From: Oscillospiraceae bacterium
GTDB taxonomy: Bacteria > Bacillota > Clostridia > UMGS1810
Assembly (NCBI GenBank): GCA_022769845.1
Contig: JALEIO010000090.1
Location: 1 to 16,608 of the forward strand
Direction of reading: 5' to 3'
DNA: 16,608 nucleotides
In this document: piece after piece, positions 7,645 to 16,383 of the stretch
Layout: every line of letters begins with the position of its first letter
Position numbering within the stretch: position 1 is the stretch's first letter
Notes under the pieces: generated by a model
Told to the model about the DNA's origin: nothing
Databases searched by the model: none
What the model saw: only the letters and a program-made list of their open reading frames with translations
Position numbers and translations under genes: made by a program

Positions 7645-9357
7645 ATGAAAAAAATAATTTCGGCATTTCTTTGCGGCGCGCTTGTTTTAAGCGGCGGCTC
7701 GAGTGTATTTGCGGCGGCTGTTGACAGCGCAAAAGAGGATATGGACACGCAAATCATAACGGTTACGGGGTCAAATCTTGCAAAAAATGACAAAGTGCTT
7801 ATAGAAATTTTTAATTTTGACGGCGAAAATATAGATTACGAAAATGGACTTGAAGGCGTTTTTGCCGTTCAGACAGACAATAACGGCAAATATAGCGCAA
7901 GCTTTAAGCTGCCTAAAATTGCCGATACCGGAATGAAGAAAATTTTTGCAAAACCCATTGTCGGCGAAAAAGGCGAGGCGGAGGTTGATTTTTATTCGTC
8001 ATCAAGTATTGAAACAATTCTTCAAAACTGGAACGACGCGATAGAAAATCAGAGCAAAGCTTCTATGGAAAATGTTGTAAACGACAAAACGGCACTTAAA
8101 ATTATTCTTAATTCGCCGCTTGTAGATAAGCTTTGTGAGGAGCTTTTACCGGTTTCAAAGGACGCGCTTACACAAAAGCTTTTGACGCTTTCAAAAGCGG
8201 ATAAAATAGGCGATTTTGCACCCGATTTTATCGCTCCTTATATAAATTTTGCAATAAATAATCTTTCGGCAGACACTCTTTCAAAGTTGGTATTGGAATT
8301 TTATGACAGCATCGATACCCAAAAAGGCGCGGTTTATGAGAATATAATTGCAAAAATGAGCGATGAAGAAAAAATGACGCTTTTTAAAGACGCGGCAGCG
8401 CACAAAACGGCAAATATTTCAACAGAGGATTTTGCTTCGCTTATTTACAACAGAGCCGTGTATAATAAGTTTACCGCAATTACTTATTTTACGGAAATAA
8501 AACCGTTTATAGAAACTTACAACACCGATTATTTTAAAATTGACTTTTCTGATTACAACCTGATTACAAACACCTACAATGTTGATTCAAAGGCGATTAC
8601 AAACAGGCACGAATACACAGATTTTGCAACCTTCAAAACAAAATACGAAGGCTGGATAAATGATGAAAAAACCGCAGAGCAAATTGCAAACAGCACCTCT
8701 TCTGGCAAGGGTTCGGGAGGCGGCGGAAAAACAGGTGCCACAGTGCCGTTTTTGCCCACACCGGCAGATGAGGATATTTCAATAGTAAAAGAAGAAATTT
8801 TTCACGATTTAGACGGCTTTGACTGGGCGAAGGAGCATATTATGGCGCTTTACAACAACGGCTCTTTGGACGGCGTTTCCAAAGACAGCTTTGCTCCCTC
8901 CGACACCGTTACGCGCGAGCAGTTTGTAAAGCTTATTTCGGCGCTTACTTCCTTGGATGAAAAAGCGGCGAATGCAGAATTTTCTGATGTTAAAGCAGGC
9001 GAATGGTACGAAAAATACATAAACAGCGCAAAATCAATCGGCCTTATATCGGGAAAAGACGACAACACCTTTGGTGTCGGCGAGAACATTACCCGTCAGG
9101 ACGCGGCGGTTATGATATTTAACGCTGTAAAGAAAGAGCGCGCCGACCTTACCGATAAGCTTGAAATAGGAAAGCTTGAATTTAAGGACGCGGGTGACAT
9201 TTCATCTTATGCAATTTATGCAGTGTCGGCTTTAAACAAGCTTGGAATTATAAATGGCGACAATCTTGGGTTTGTGAACCCCAATGCAACCGCAACACGC
9301 GCGGAGGCAGCAGTTATGATAAGCAAGGCTTTAACGCTGATTGGTGAGGGGGCATAA
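7645..9357 (+). CDS. Surface protein with three C-terminal SLH domains
   Basis: This 570-aa exported protein should attach to the cell wall through its SLH repeats. After a signal peptide (MKKIISAFLCGALVL..VFAA) comes a small Ig-like sandwich at about 30-120 (ITVTGSNLAKNDKV...DNNGKYSASFKLP). A mostly helical region of unknown fold follows to about 345, then a Gly/Ser linker (about 353-365). Three SLH repeats follow at about 386-436, 446-496 and 513-564, each with the F-x-D opening and the T-R-x-(E/D)-A/F core (DTVTREQFVKL, NITRQDAAVM, ATATRAEAAVM). SLH repeats generally bind pyruvylated secondary wall polymers. No catalytic domain is visible, so this may be a scaffold or spacer for the operon's enzymes. 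It overlaps neither neighbour and is only 2 nt from the next gene. Confidence 0.88.
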   Translation: MKKIISAFLCGALVLSGGSSVFAAAVDSAKEDMDTQIITVTGSNLAKNDKVLIEIFNFDGENIDYENGLEGVFAVQTDNNGKYSASFKLPKIADTGMKKIFAKPIVGEKGEAEVDFYSSSSIETILQNWNDAIENQSKASMENVVNDKTALKIILNSPLVDKLCEELLPVSKDALTQKLLTLSKADKIGDFAPDFIAPYINFAINNLSADTLSKLVLEFYDSIDTQKGAVYENIIAKMSDEEKMTLFKDAAAHKTANISTEDFASLIYNRAVYNKFTAITYFTEIKPFIETYNTDYFKIDFSDYNLITNTYNVDSKAITNRHEYTDFATFKTKYEGWINDEKTAEQIANSTSSGKGSGGGGKTGATVPFLPTPADEDISIVKEEIFHDLDGFDWAKEHIMALYNNGSLDGVSKDSFAPSDTVTREQFVKLISALTSLDEKAANAEFSDVKAGEWYEKYINSAKSIGLISGKDDNTFGVGENITRQDAAVMIFNAVKKERADLTDKLEIGKLEFKDAGDISSYAIYAVSALNKLGIINGDNLGFVNPNATATRAEAAVMISKALTLIGEGA

Positions 9358-9359
9358 AA

Positions 9360-12062
9360 ATGAAAATGAAATTTCTTAACAAATTAGTTTCGCTTCTGTG
9401 CATATTTGCTATGCTTATATCGCCGATTTCGGCTTTTTGCAGTGAAGAAGCGGCATCTGAAAGCGCGGCTGCGGCGGCTGAAAATACCGAAGCGGCAGAA
9501 AATACCGAAAACGTTAATGTTTTGGGACATTATGAAATGAACGTTTTAAACAGTCTTAAAATTGTGAACTTTACTGAAGCAAAGCTTTCGCAGACAGTTA
9601 CAAACGAGGAATTTGCAGGCGCGGCAGGTCTTGTCGGCGGCATTTCAAAGGATTATTATCAGGACGGCGTTTTGACAATGTTGACCGACTGCGGTTATAT
9701 GCCGTCATCAGCAGCATATCCCGACAGAACTATAACCTATGCACAGGCGGTAAAAACGCTTGTGTCGGTGCTCGGATATGACGCATATGCGAAAAATTAC
9801 GGCGGATATCCAAACGGATATATTATTGAGGCGGCAAACCTCAAAATTACCGACGGCTTGGATAATATCGAAAACGATACTCCTCTTACCTACGGTATGA
9901 TGTGCGTTATGATATACAACTGCCTTGAGGTAAAGCTTCTCGTTACAAATTCGTATAACGGCAACACAAAGTCTGAAAAGTCGGGCACTGTATTAAATGA
10001 AGTTTTTGAAATTTACGACGATTACGGCAGAGTTAGTGCAAATTCAATTACCTCTATTTCGGGAGATAACAATTACAATCCCGAAAAAATTGAAATTAAC
10101 TCGAAGGAATACAAAAATCTTAACACCGCTTATGACGATTATTTCGGCTATAATGTGCGATATTACTACTATGACAACGCGCCTTACATAGACGAGATTT
10201 TGTATATGGAAATCGAGGAGGGCGCTAACAAGGTGCTTACGGTTTCGGACGATGACAGCACTTATATTGCAGACAGAAACATTTTCTACTATTCAAAAAA
10301 CGATTCGTTAAAAAGTGTAAATCTTTCAGATGGATATGTTCTTGTTTACAACAAAAGGGTTACAAACAAAGGACTTGAAAACTATCAGGGCAGCATAGAC
10401 GGAAAAATTACGCTTATTGACTCGAACCTTGACGGCAAGTATGATTTTGTTGATATATGCGCTTACACCACGGTTTATACGTCAACTGTAAACGGCTATT
10501 CAAAACAGATTTTTGATAAATTTGACAACCAAAAAAGCGTTTGCCTTGATGACGAAATAAGCGACAGCAAATTTATTATAAAAGATACAAAAGGCAACGA
10601 AATCAATTTTTCGGCAATTAAAGAGGGAAATGTTGTTTCGGTGCTTATTTCGGACGACAAAAAAATCGGAAACGCTATTGTTTCGGACAAAACCGTAAAG
10701 GCAACGATTGACGAAATTGAAAATGCAAACGGTTTTGCTTATATTTATTCAAACGGCGAAAAATATCCCGTTGCCGATTCTGCAAAAGATTATCTTAATG
10801 AAATCAAGCTTGGCAGTCAGTATCAGCTTTCCTTTGATTTTCAAGACGAGGTTGCAGGCTTTGTAAGCAGCGATTCGGTGTTTAATCAGGGGCTTATAAT
10901 GGAGGTTATAGTTGACACCGACAAATCGAAAAATCCCGTACCGCAGATTAAAATTTTCACCACAGACGGAAAGGTTGAAAAATACGATTTTGACGAAAAA
11001 GTGACGGTAGACGGCACAAAATATAAGGACAACACAGACGCTTATAAGGCGCTTTACACTCTGGATGATAATGGAGATGAGGTTTATCATTCCAAATTTA
11101 TTCGATATAAGGTAAAGGAAAATCTTATTACCGAAATTGATACCGCCTTTTACAACAAGGGTGTTGAGAACGAAAAATCGCTTCACCAGATAGGAAAAAC
11201 GTCTAATAAAACAATTCACCGTGACGGACAGTATTTCTATACATCGGCAGGAGACGGCATTGTTTACGACAGTGCGGTTACGGTATTTTTAGGCTACCGT
11301 GTTGACCTTCCCGAGGACGATGAAAAGGAATATGCGGTTATGAAGGTTGCCGATTTTGCTTCGGGATACAGTATTCCAAACGTTTCGGCATATACAACCG
11401 ACCTTAAAACGCCGAATACCGAATTTGTCGTTGTGGGACTTACCAAAAGCTACGCAACGGGTATGCAGTCAAACAATCTTGCGGCAATGTGCTTTGACAA
11501 AATCACAAAACGAGTTGTCGGAGACGAAGAAAAATACTGCATCGTCGGCTGGGATTTATTAAAGAACACAAAAGTTGAAGTTGAGCTTGATGACATTTCG
11601 CGTGTTGAAGGCTATTCAAAGGGTGATATGTTCACCTATATGCTTACTTCCGGAGGTGAAATAGGCGCAATTTACAAGGCTTATGACGCAAAGATTAAAA
11701 AGGTTACGTTTACTGATGAAATAGGTGTAGACGGCAGCGCGGCAACAAGCGGCGGCTCTAATAAGTGGATGTACGGAAAGCCTTATGCCGCATCTAATAA
11801 CTTTATTTACTTAATGCCCGATTCACTTTGCGCCGATATTGCAAAACGCACTTTCAGCGATTGCAAAATGGTTGCACATAAAAGACGAAGCCCCAACTAC
11901 TATGTATTTGAGACCGACGCGCTCAATTCCGGTGTAAAAACATATCTCACACCCGTTACGCGCAGTGACCTTAACGACTATTTAAAAACAGGCGTGGGCG
12001 CAGATACCGTTCTTGCTTTAAGCTGTCCGGCTGAATATTCTGCGGTTATAATCTTCAGATAG
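9360..12062 (+). CDS. Large secreted protein with divergent N-terminal SLH repeats, function unknown
   Basis: This 900-aa protein begins 2 nt after the previous stop, with GAGGGGG at 9346-9352 as ribosome site. It has a signal peptide, then an Ala/Glu-rich linker (about 29-53) made partly by a short tandem repeat. Residues about 50-195 look like divergent SLH repeats: the stretches TITYAQAVKTLVSVLGYDAY and GGYPNGYIIEAANLKI, then MMCVMIYNCLEVKLL, follow the SLH spacing of a leading helix, a loop and an A-rich helix. The remaining 700 residues are rich in beta-strand-like alternation, Asp, Asn, Tyr and Lys, and match no family I recognise. A DSNLDGKYDFVD stretch at residue 354 resembles a single calcium-binding loop. 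No enzyme motif is visible. The position between a triple-SLH protein and a secreted accessory protein suggests surface architecture, not catalysis. Confidence 0.75.
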   Translation: MKMKFLNKLVSLLCIFAMLISPISAFCSEEAASESAAAAAENTEAAENTENVNVLGHYEMNVLNSLKIVNFTEAKLSQTVTNEEFAGAAGLVGGISKDYYQDGVLTMLTDCGYMPSSAAYPDRTITYAQAVKTLVSVLGYDAYAKNYGGYPNGYIIEAANLKITDGLDNIENDTPLTYGMMCVMIYNCLEVKLLVTNSYNGNTKSEKSGTVLNEVFEIYDDYGRVSANSITSISGDNNYNPEKIEINSKEYKNLNTAYDDYFGYNVRYYYYDNAPYIDEILYMEIEEGANKVLTVSDDDSTYIADRNIFYYSKNDSLKSVNLSDGYVLVYNKRVTNKGLENYQGSIDGKITLIDSNLDGKYDFVDICAYTTVYTSTVNGYSKQIFDKFDNQKSVCLDDEISDSKFIIKDTKGNEINFSAIKEGNVVSVLISDDKKIGNAIVSDKTVKATIDEIENANGFAYIYSNGEKYPVADSAKDYLNEIKLGSQYQLSFDFQDEVAGFVSSDSVFNQGLIMEVIVDTDKSKNPVPQIKIFTTDGKVEKYDFDEKVTVDGTKYKDNTDAYKALYTLDDNGDEVYHSKFIRYKVKENLITEIDTAFYNKGVENEKSLHQIGKTSNKTIHRDGQYFYTSAGDGIVYDSAVTVFLGYRVDLPEDDEKEYAVMKVADFASGYSIPNVSAYTTDLKTPNTEFVVVGLTKSYATGMQSNNLAAMCFDKITKRVVGDEEKYCIVGWDLLKNTKVEVELDDISRVEGYSKGDMFTYMLTSGGEIGAIYKAYDAKIKKVTFTDEIGVDGSAATSGGSNKWMYGKPYAASNNFIYLMPDSLCADIAKRTFSDCKMVAHKRRSPNYYVFETDALNSGVKTYLTPVTRSDLNDYLKTGVGADTVLALSCPAEYSAVIIFR
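9474..9509 (+). repeat. Two tandem 18-bp repeats in the Ala/Glu linker
   Basis: Two adjacent 18-bp units (9474-9491 and 9492-9509) differ at one base and encode AAENTE twice. They sit in the low-complexity spacer right after the signal peptide of the 900-aa SLH protein. Expansion or contraction here would stay in frame and change only spacer length. Confidence 0.85.
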
Positions 12063-12075
12063 GAGGGTATGAAAT

Positions 12076-13449
12076 ATGAGAACTTTTAAGAAATTACTTT
12101 GTGCGGTTTTTGCGGCGTCACTTGTTGCTTCGCCGTGCACAAATTTTGTTTTTGCCGAGGGAGAATACGTTCAGCAGGTAGAGTTAAAATCATTTATGCC
12201 TCCGGTGGGCAAAATTATTGTAGATGATAACTTTGAGGGAAACAGCGAATATCCCATTGCTGTGGCGCTTAATTCTTCAAATTCGGTAGAAGAGGAAAAC
12301 GGCAATAAAGCGGTTAAGCTTAACAGCTGGAATTCGATTGCTCTGGTGGCAAGCGATAATTACATTGATTCAGATAAAATTGTTGTTTCATTTGACGCAA
12401 AAGCGACAGGCACGAGCTTTGCAGAGGCGGTTAACGGCGATAAATTTGACCTTACAAAGCGTTCGGCATTACATTTTGGCATAAGGGCGGGCGGAAAAGG
12501 CGAGGACGGTACTCTTTTTGCCAGCAGCGGTGCTACTAAACCGGATTTAATCAAAGAAACGCTTTCGGGATGGCAGGCGGCAGGAAAGTCGCCGAACTCA
12601 AAGACAAGCGAAATTGCATTTGTGCAAAACAATGATGAAAACAACGGATATGTCAACATCACAATGATGTTTGAAAGAAGAGAAAACGGCGTTTATATGA
12701 CTGCGCTTTACATTAATGAAAAAAACGAAATTACCGCTAATTTGAAGCTTGGATTTGCGCAGAGCGCAAACTGGTGGAGCAATGACGGCGCTGCAAAGGT
12801 TCTTTTGCAGAACAGAACGGGTAAAACGCTTTACAACTACTATGATAACATTTTGGTGTATGTTCCGGCTCCGTTTGACACAAATAGTTTTGAGATAGAC
12901 GACGACGGAAAGGGAGCAAAAATTATATTCAACAGCGATGTTGACAAAAGCGAGCTTCCCGAATTTACATTAACCGATGAAAAAGGCACATATGAGTGCA
13001 CCGCTGACAAGGGCGCTGACGCAAAAGAAATACACGTTACTTTTCCGGTAAGTGTAGACATTGAGAACAAAAGCTATTATCTTGAATTTAACAAGGCAAG
13101 CTCGGCATTCGGTCAAAAAACAGAGAATGTAAGGCTTTTGCTCGGCAAGGAGTATGCCGGTGAAATAAGTGCGTCGGCAAGCAAAGACGCGAGCGGAATA
13201 TCGGTTGATATTGCCGTTCCTGCAAAAGCTGACGGTGATGTTAACGCTGTTGTAACGGCATTTTCAGGCGACAGCATTGTTGATTTCAAGGTTGAAAAAA
13301 TTACACTTGACACAAGCAGCGGAGAAAATTATTTTAATGTAACGCTTAACGGCGAAGAAGCTTTGCAAGCTGACAAAATACAGGTGTTTTTGATTGACGG
13401 CACTGAAAATATGCACATAATTTCAAACGTTGAAACGCCTTCGTTTTAA
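12076..13449 (+). CDS. Secreted sandwich-fold surface/binding protein, function unknown
   Basis: This 457-aa protein starts at an ATG 8 nt after AGGAGGG (12061-12067), which overlaps the previous gene's stop. It has a signal peptide ending VFAEGE. The mature N-terminus contains ELKSFMPPVGKIIVDDNFEG, then a region (about 45-255) that reads like a LamG/concanavalin-like sandwich and ends YYDNILVYVP. Residues about 265-355 (NSFEIDDDGKGAKIIFNSDVD) resemble an SbsA-type Ig-like module. The last 100 residues form another beta module ending KIQVFLIDGTENMHIIS, similar in layout to the N-terminal module of the next gene. There is no SLH repeat and no catalytic signature. The partial gene at 16457 shares the MPPV-containing start, so this is one of at least two paralogues here. 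Carbohydrate binding is a guess from fold and context. Confidence 0.7.
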   Translation: MRTFKKLLCAVFAASLVASPCTNFVFAEGEYVQQVELKSFMPPVGKIIVDDNFEGNSEYPIAVALNSSNSVEEENGNKAVKLNSWNSIALVASDNYIDSDKIVVSFDAKATGTSFAEAVNGDKFDLTKRSALHFGIRAGGKGEDGTLFASSGATKPDLIKETLSGWQAAGKSPNSKTSEIAFVQNNDENNGYVNITMMFERRENGVYMTALYINEKNEITANLKLGFAQSANWWSNDGAAKVLLQNRTGKTLYNYYDNILVYVPAPFDTNSFEIDDDGKGAKIIFNSDVDKSELPEFTLTDEKGTYECTADKGADAKEIHVTFPVSVDIENKSYYLEFNKASSAFGQKTENVRLLLGKEYAGEISASASKDASGISVDIAVPAKADGDVNAVVTAFSGDSIVDFKVEKITLDTSSGENYFNVTLNGEEALQADKIQVFLIDGTENMHIISNVETPSF

Positions 13450-13455
13450 GAGGTG
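13449..13455 (+). promoter_or_regulatory. Ribosome binding site fixing the second glycosidase-like start
   Basis: AGAGGTG overlaps the upstream stop codon and ends 5 nt before the ATG at 13461. An in-frame GTG at 13455 uses the last base of this site and is too close to be the start, so translation should begin at 13461 with MIKKVIS, a normal signal-peptide opening. Confidence 0.75.
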
Positions 13456-13460
13456 TGCTT

Positions 13461-16247
13461 ATGATTAAAAAAGTAATAAGTGTTTTTGCTGCCGTGCTTT
13501 TAACAGCTTCTTTGCTGCCGGCGCAGATTTTTGCAGACTCCGCCAAAACGGTTGAGGTGCAGAATGTCCGTTTTCTCGACAGTGACGAAAACCTGATTTT
13601 GGGAAAAATAAACCGCGGAGATAATTTTTATTTTTCCGCAGCTCTTGAAAACAAAGGAACGCAAAGTGTTGATGTAAACGCTTATCTTGCGGTGTATTCC
13701 ATCAATTCGGACAAGATTTACGCGGTTTTCAAAAGCGGTGATATTATTCTTGAAGCAGGCGGCAGTGATGATGTTTTAATAAGCGGCAGTATTCCCGAAA
13801 ATATAGACGACAACTATTTTATAAAAACGTTTATTTTTGAAAAAAGCACGCTTTATCCGCTTTGCAGTGCCATTTCTTTCAATGCCTCCGGTGCGTACGA
13901 AACCGAAAGCGTTGACGGAGGGTATCTTGGCGAGGATATAATAATTGACCCGTCGTTTGAAAACGATAACCTTGTGACTAACGGCTGGAATGCCCGCGGT
14001 GCGGCTGATATTGCGCGGAGCAGCGATTATGTTTTGGACAAAAATTATTCCTGCAAGGTTTACGACAGAAGGTGGGACAGTGATTCAATAAAGCAGGATA
14101 TTATCGAAAATCTTAAAAAATCGGGAAGCGGCAATTACCGCGTAAGATATAATGTTTTAACTGCACAGGATGGCGAACACTTTCAGCTTATCTTTAGAAT
14201 GTTTGACAAGGAAGGAAATAAAATCTCTGCAAAGCTTAATAAATATGATGACCTTTATGTAAAGAAAATTTCGGCAAACGAGTGGGCGGGCGTTGACAAA
14301 ACGGTGAGTATTACCGTTCCGAAAAATATTTACAGTGCGGAAATGTACATTGAAACAATGGCAAGCACAAGTGCGCCGCCTGATTTTTACATCGACCTTT
14401 GCTCGGTAAGAAAAATAATAAGCTATGACGAGTATTTGAGTCAAAATGCTGTTTTTACACAGAGCGACCCTGCGTATGAGCTGCAAAGGCTTATTGAAAA
14501 AAGCGGGGATGACAGCGTAACGGTGCGCCCCAAGCAGAGCGGCGAAATTTTAAAAAATCCGTATAAAGGGCTTAACTATTACACCACAAAGCTTGATTTT
14601 TCAACGCTTAATTTGGAAGGAGAAGGCGCCAAAATTTCAAACGTTGTTTATGCGCGTTACAGCTGGGCGGCTCTTGAGCCTGAGGACGGCGTTTATAATT
14701 TTGACATAATCGAGCAAAATATTGAGCTTTTAAAAAGTAAAAATATGATGCTGGGAATAGGAATAGGAGCTACTATAAAATACAATAATTCAAAGGATTA
14801 TGATCAGAATACACCGGAGTGGCTTTTTGAAAAGTACGGAGCAAAGTACTATGAGCTTAAAATCGGCACTGACAGTATAAAGATACCGTATTACAACGAC
14901 ACTGTTTTTCTGGAAAAAATGCAGCGTTTTCTTGACGCTTTTTCCGAAAGGTTTAACGGCAACGAGAACATAGCCTATGTTGATATGCGTGTTTACGGCA
15001 ACTGGGGCGAATGGCATTTTTACAACGATGTTTTTAACGAATACAACAGCTTGACTAATTATACCAAAGAGGATTTGCATAAATTGGTAGATATGTTTAA
15101 AGATTTCAAGCTTCCGCTGGCAATGTTTACATCAAATACCGATTCGCTCAATTATGCCGCAGATACGCTTAATACCGGCGTTCGTGTGGACGGTACGCTT
15201 AATCCCGACGGTCGCGGAGAGCATCTGAAGCTTAAAGGGTTTGACGGTAAAAATTTTGCGGTTGCAGAGTGGTTTATGCAGCCCGAAAGTTTTTATCCCG
15301 CAGGAACTTATAACGGCAAAACGTATAAAGAAGGTAAATATTCGCAGTATTTCGGCTACCTTCCCACCTATATCGAAAAGGTAATCCGCGAGGGTGCGGT
15401 AAGCTATATTTCGCTCGGATACTGGAATCCCGAAGATTTTTACAATATGTTTCCCGATTTGTCAAGGCGTATTGCAAACAAAACAGGGTATTGGTTTAAG
15501 CCGATAAAAATTACATATCCCGAAAAGCTTACCGACGGACTTTTTGCAATGACTGTAAAAAATGACGGTTCGGCAAAGCTTTACGCAGGGTATAAAAATA
15601 ACTCGGGCTTAAAGCTTGCGCTTGCAAACGAAAACGGTGAAATTACAGAAAAAATAAACCTTAATTCTAATCCTAAAGATTGGTGTGCAGGAGAAATTTC
15701 ATATATTTGCGAAAACTTCTCTTTTTCAAACACAACCGGCGCAGCAAGGCTTTATCTCGGAGTTTTTTCCGATATGGACGATGAAAACCCTGATATCAAG
15801 CTGGGAATTGACGCTGAATGTGTAAACGGATGGTATGATTTGACAAACATTCAAAATGCCGAAAACGTATCGGACAACAGGCTTTATTACACTTCTCTTC
15901 CGTATGCCGAAGACGGCTATGGCTATAGGGATTTGGACTATGCGTTTGACGGCAGTGACGAAACGTATTTTGCTTCGGAAATCCGCGAGGGCGAATATTT
16001 TGAAGTGGATTTCGGCGAGTATGTAAAGGTTTCGGATATTATAATAAATGCAAAAGAGCAGGCAAATGCAAAAATTTCTGTTTACGGCATTTCTAACGGC
16101 AAAAGTCAAAAAATTGCGGAGCTAAACGGTATAAATGCAGGCGAAAATAAAATTTCAGCCGATACATCCGCGTGCAAAATCCGCTTTGTTTTTGACCAAA
16201 CAAGCCTTGGCGGAGTTATAAAAATAAACAGTATAAAAATGAATTAA
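13461..16247 (+). CDS. Second secreted glycosidase-like protein, paralogue of the one at 4825
   Basis: This 928-aa exported protein shares its core and C-terminus with the 933-aa protein upstream but has a different first module. Order: signal peptide (1-25); a beta-sandwich module (about 27-150, ending YFIKTFIFEKSTLYPLCSAIS); a CBM4/9-like module (about 161-317, SFENDN...FYIDLCSV); a TIM-barrel-like core starting NPYKGL at 366; a DUF4832-like sandwich (about 690-790, VKNDGSAKLYAGY); and an F5/8C-like module (about 800-928, YFEVDFGEYVKVSDIII). Glu517 in YGNWGEWHF and Glu603 in VAEWF match Glu529 and Glu614 of the paralogue with nearly identical spacing. By eye, the barrel regions are roughly half identical. 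Hydrolase activity is inferred. It is the last gene of the operon and has no cell-wall anchor. Confidence 0.82.
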   Translation: MIKKVISVFAAVLLTASLLPAQIFADSAKTVEVQNVRFLDSDENLILGKINRGDNFYFSAALENKGTQSVDVNAYLAVYSINSDKIYAVFKSGDIILEAGGSDDVLISGSIPENIDDNYFIKTFIFEKSTLYPLCSAISFNASGAYETESVDGGYLGEDIIIDPSFENDNLVTNGWNARGAADIARSSDYVLDKNYSCKVYDRRWDSDSIKQDIIENLKKSGSGNYRVRYNVLTAQDGEHFQLIFRMFDKEGNKISAKLNKYDDLYVKKISANEWAGVDKTVSITVPKNIYSAEMYIETMASTSAPPDFYIDLCSVRKIISYDEYLSQNAVFTQSDPAYELQRLIEKSGDDSVTVRPKQSGEILKNPYKGLNYYTTKLDFSTLNLEGEGAKISNVVYARYSWAALEPEDGVYNFDIIEQNIELLKSKNMMLGIGIGATIKYNNSKDYDQNTPEWLFEKYGAKYYELKIGTDSIKIPYYNDTVFLEKMQRFLDAFSERFNGNENIAYVDMRVYGNWGEWHFYNDVFNEYNSLTNYTKEDLHKLVDMFKDFKLPLAMFTSNTDSLNYAADTLNTGVRVDGTLNPDGRGEHLKLKGFDGKNFAVAEWFMQPESFYPAGTYNGKTYKEGKYSQYFGYLPTYIEKVIREGAVSYISLGYWNPEDFYNMFPDLSRRIANKTGYWFKPIKITYPEKLTDGLFAMTVKNDGSAKLYAGYKNNSGLKLALANENGEITEKINLNSNPKDWCAGEISYICENFSFSNTTGAARLYLGVFSDMDDENPDIKLGIDAECVNGWYDLTNIQNAENVSDNRLYYTSLPYAEDGYGYRDLDYAFDGSDETYFASEIREGEYFEVDFGEYVKVSDIIINAKEQANAKISVYGISNGKSQKIAELNGINAGENKISADTSACKIRFVFDQTSLGGVIKINSIKMN

Positions 16248-16353
16248 AGCGTACGAAACGAATTATAACTTTGTCGGCGCAAAACGTATAGCAGAGATTT
16301 TGATAAATTATATTAAAAGCTCCGACTTGCCGCTTAAAAGTGCGGTGAAATAA
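16243..16353 (+). pseudogene. Decayed C-terminal fragment resembling an SGNH/rhamnogalacturonan acetylesterase
   Basis: Right after the second glycosidase-like gene, in a different frame, about 35 codons are open between a stop at 16240 and a stop at 16351. They read YETNYNFVGAKRIAEILINY followed by IKSSDLPLKSAVK. This resembles the tail of SGNH-fold rhamnogalacturonan acetylesterases: a D-x-x-H catalytic pair, then N-x-x-GA-x-x-x-A and a final L-P-L. In the fragment the D and H positions are Tyr and Asn, each one base change from Asp and His. There is no start, ribosome site or upstream domain. It is best read as the leftover end of a deleted or recombined esterase gene. The similarity is from memory of the family, over a short stretch. 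Confidence 0.5.
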
Positions 16354-16383
16354 AAAAGTACACCAAATGTTAAAAAAGTGGAA

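Noticed and set aside
10419..10454. Dockerin-type calcium repeat in the 900-aa protein
   Set aside because: Only one DxNxDGxxDxxD-like loop is present. Dockerins need two such repeats, and no cohesin is seen in the window.
16335..16360. Possible terminator hairpin CCGC...GCGG
   Set aside because: The stem is only four pairs with a mismatch next to it, and it is followed by an A-rich tract, not a U tract, on the plus strand. I see no convincing terminator after 16247.
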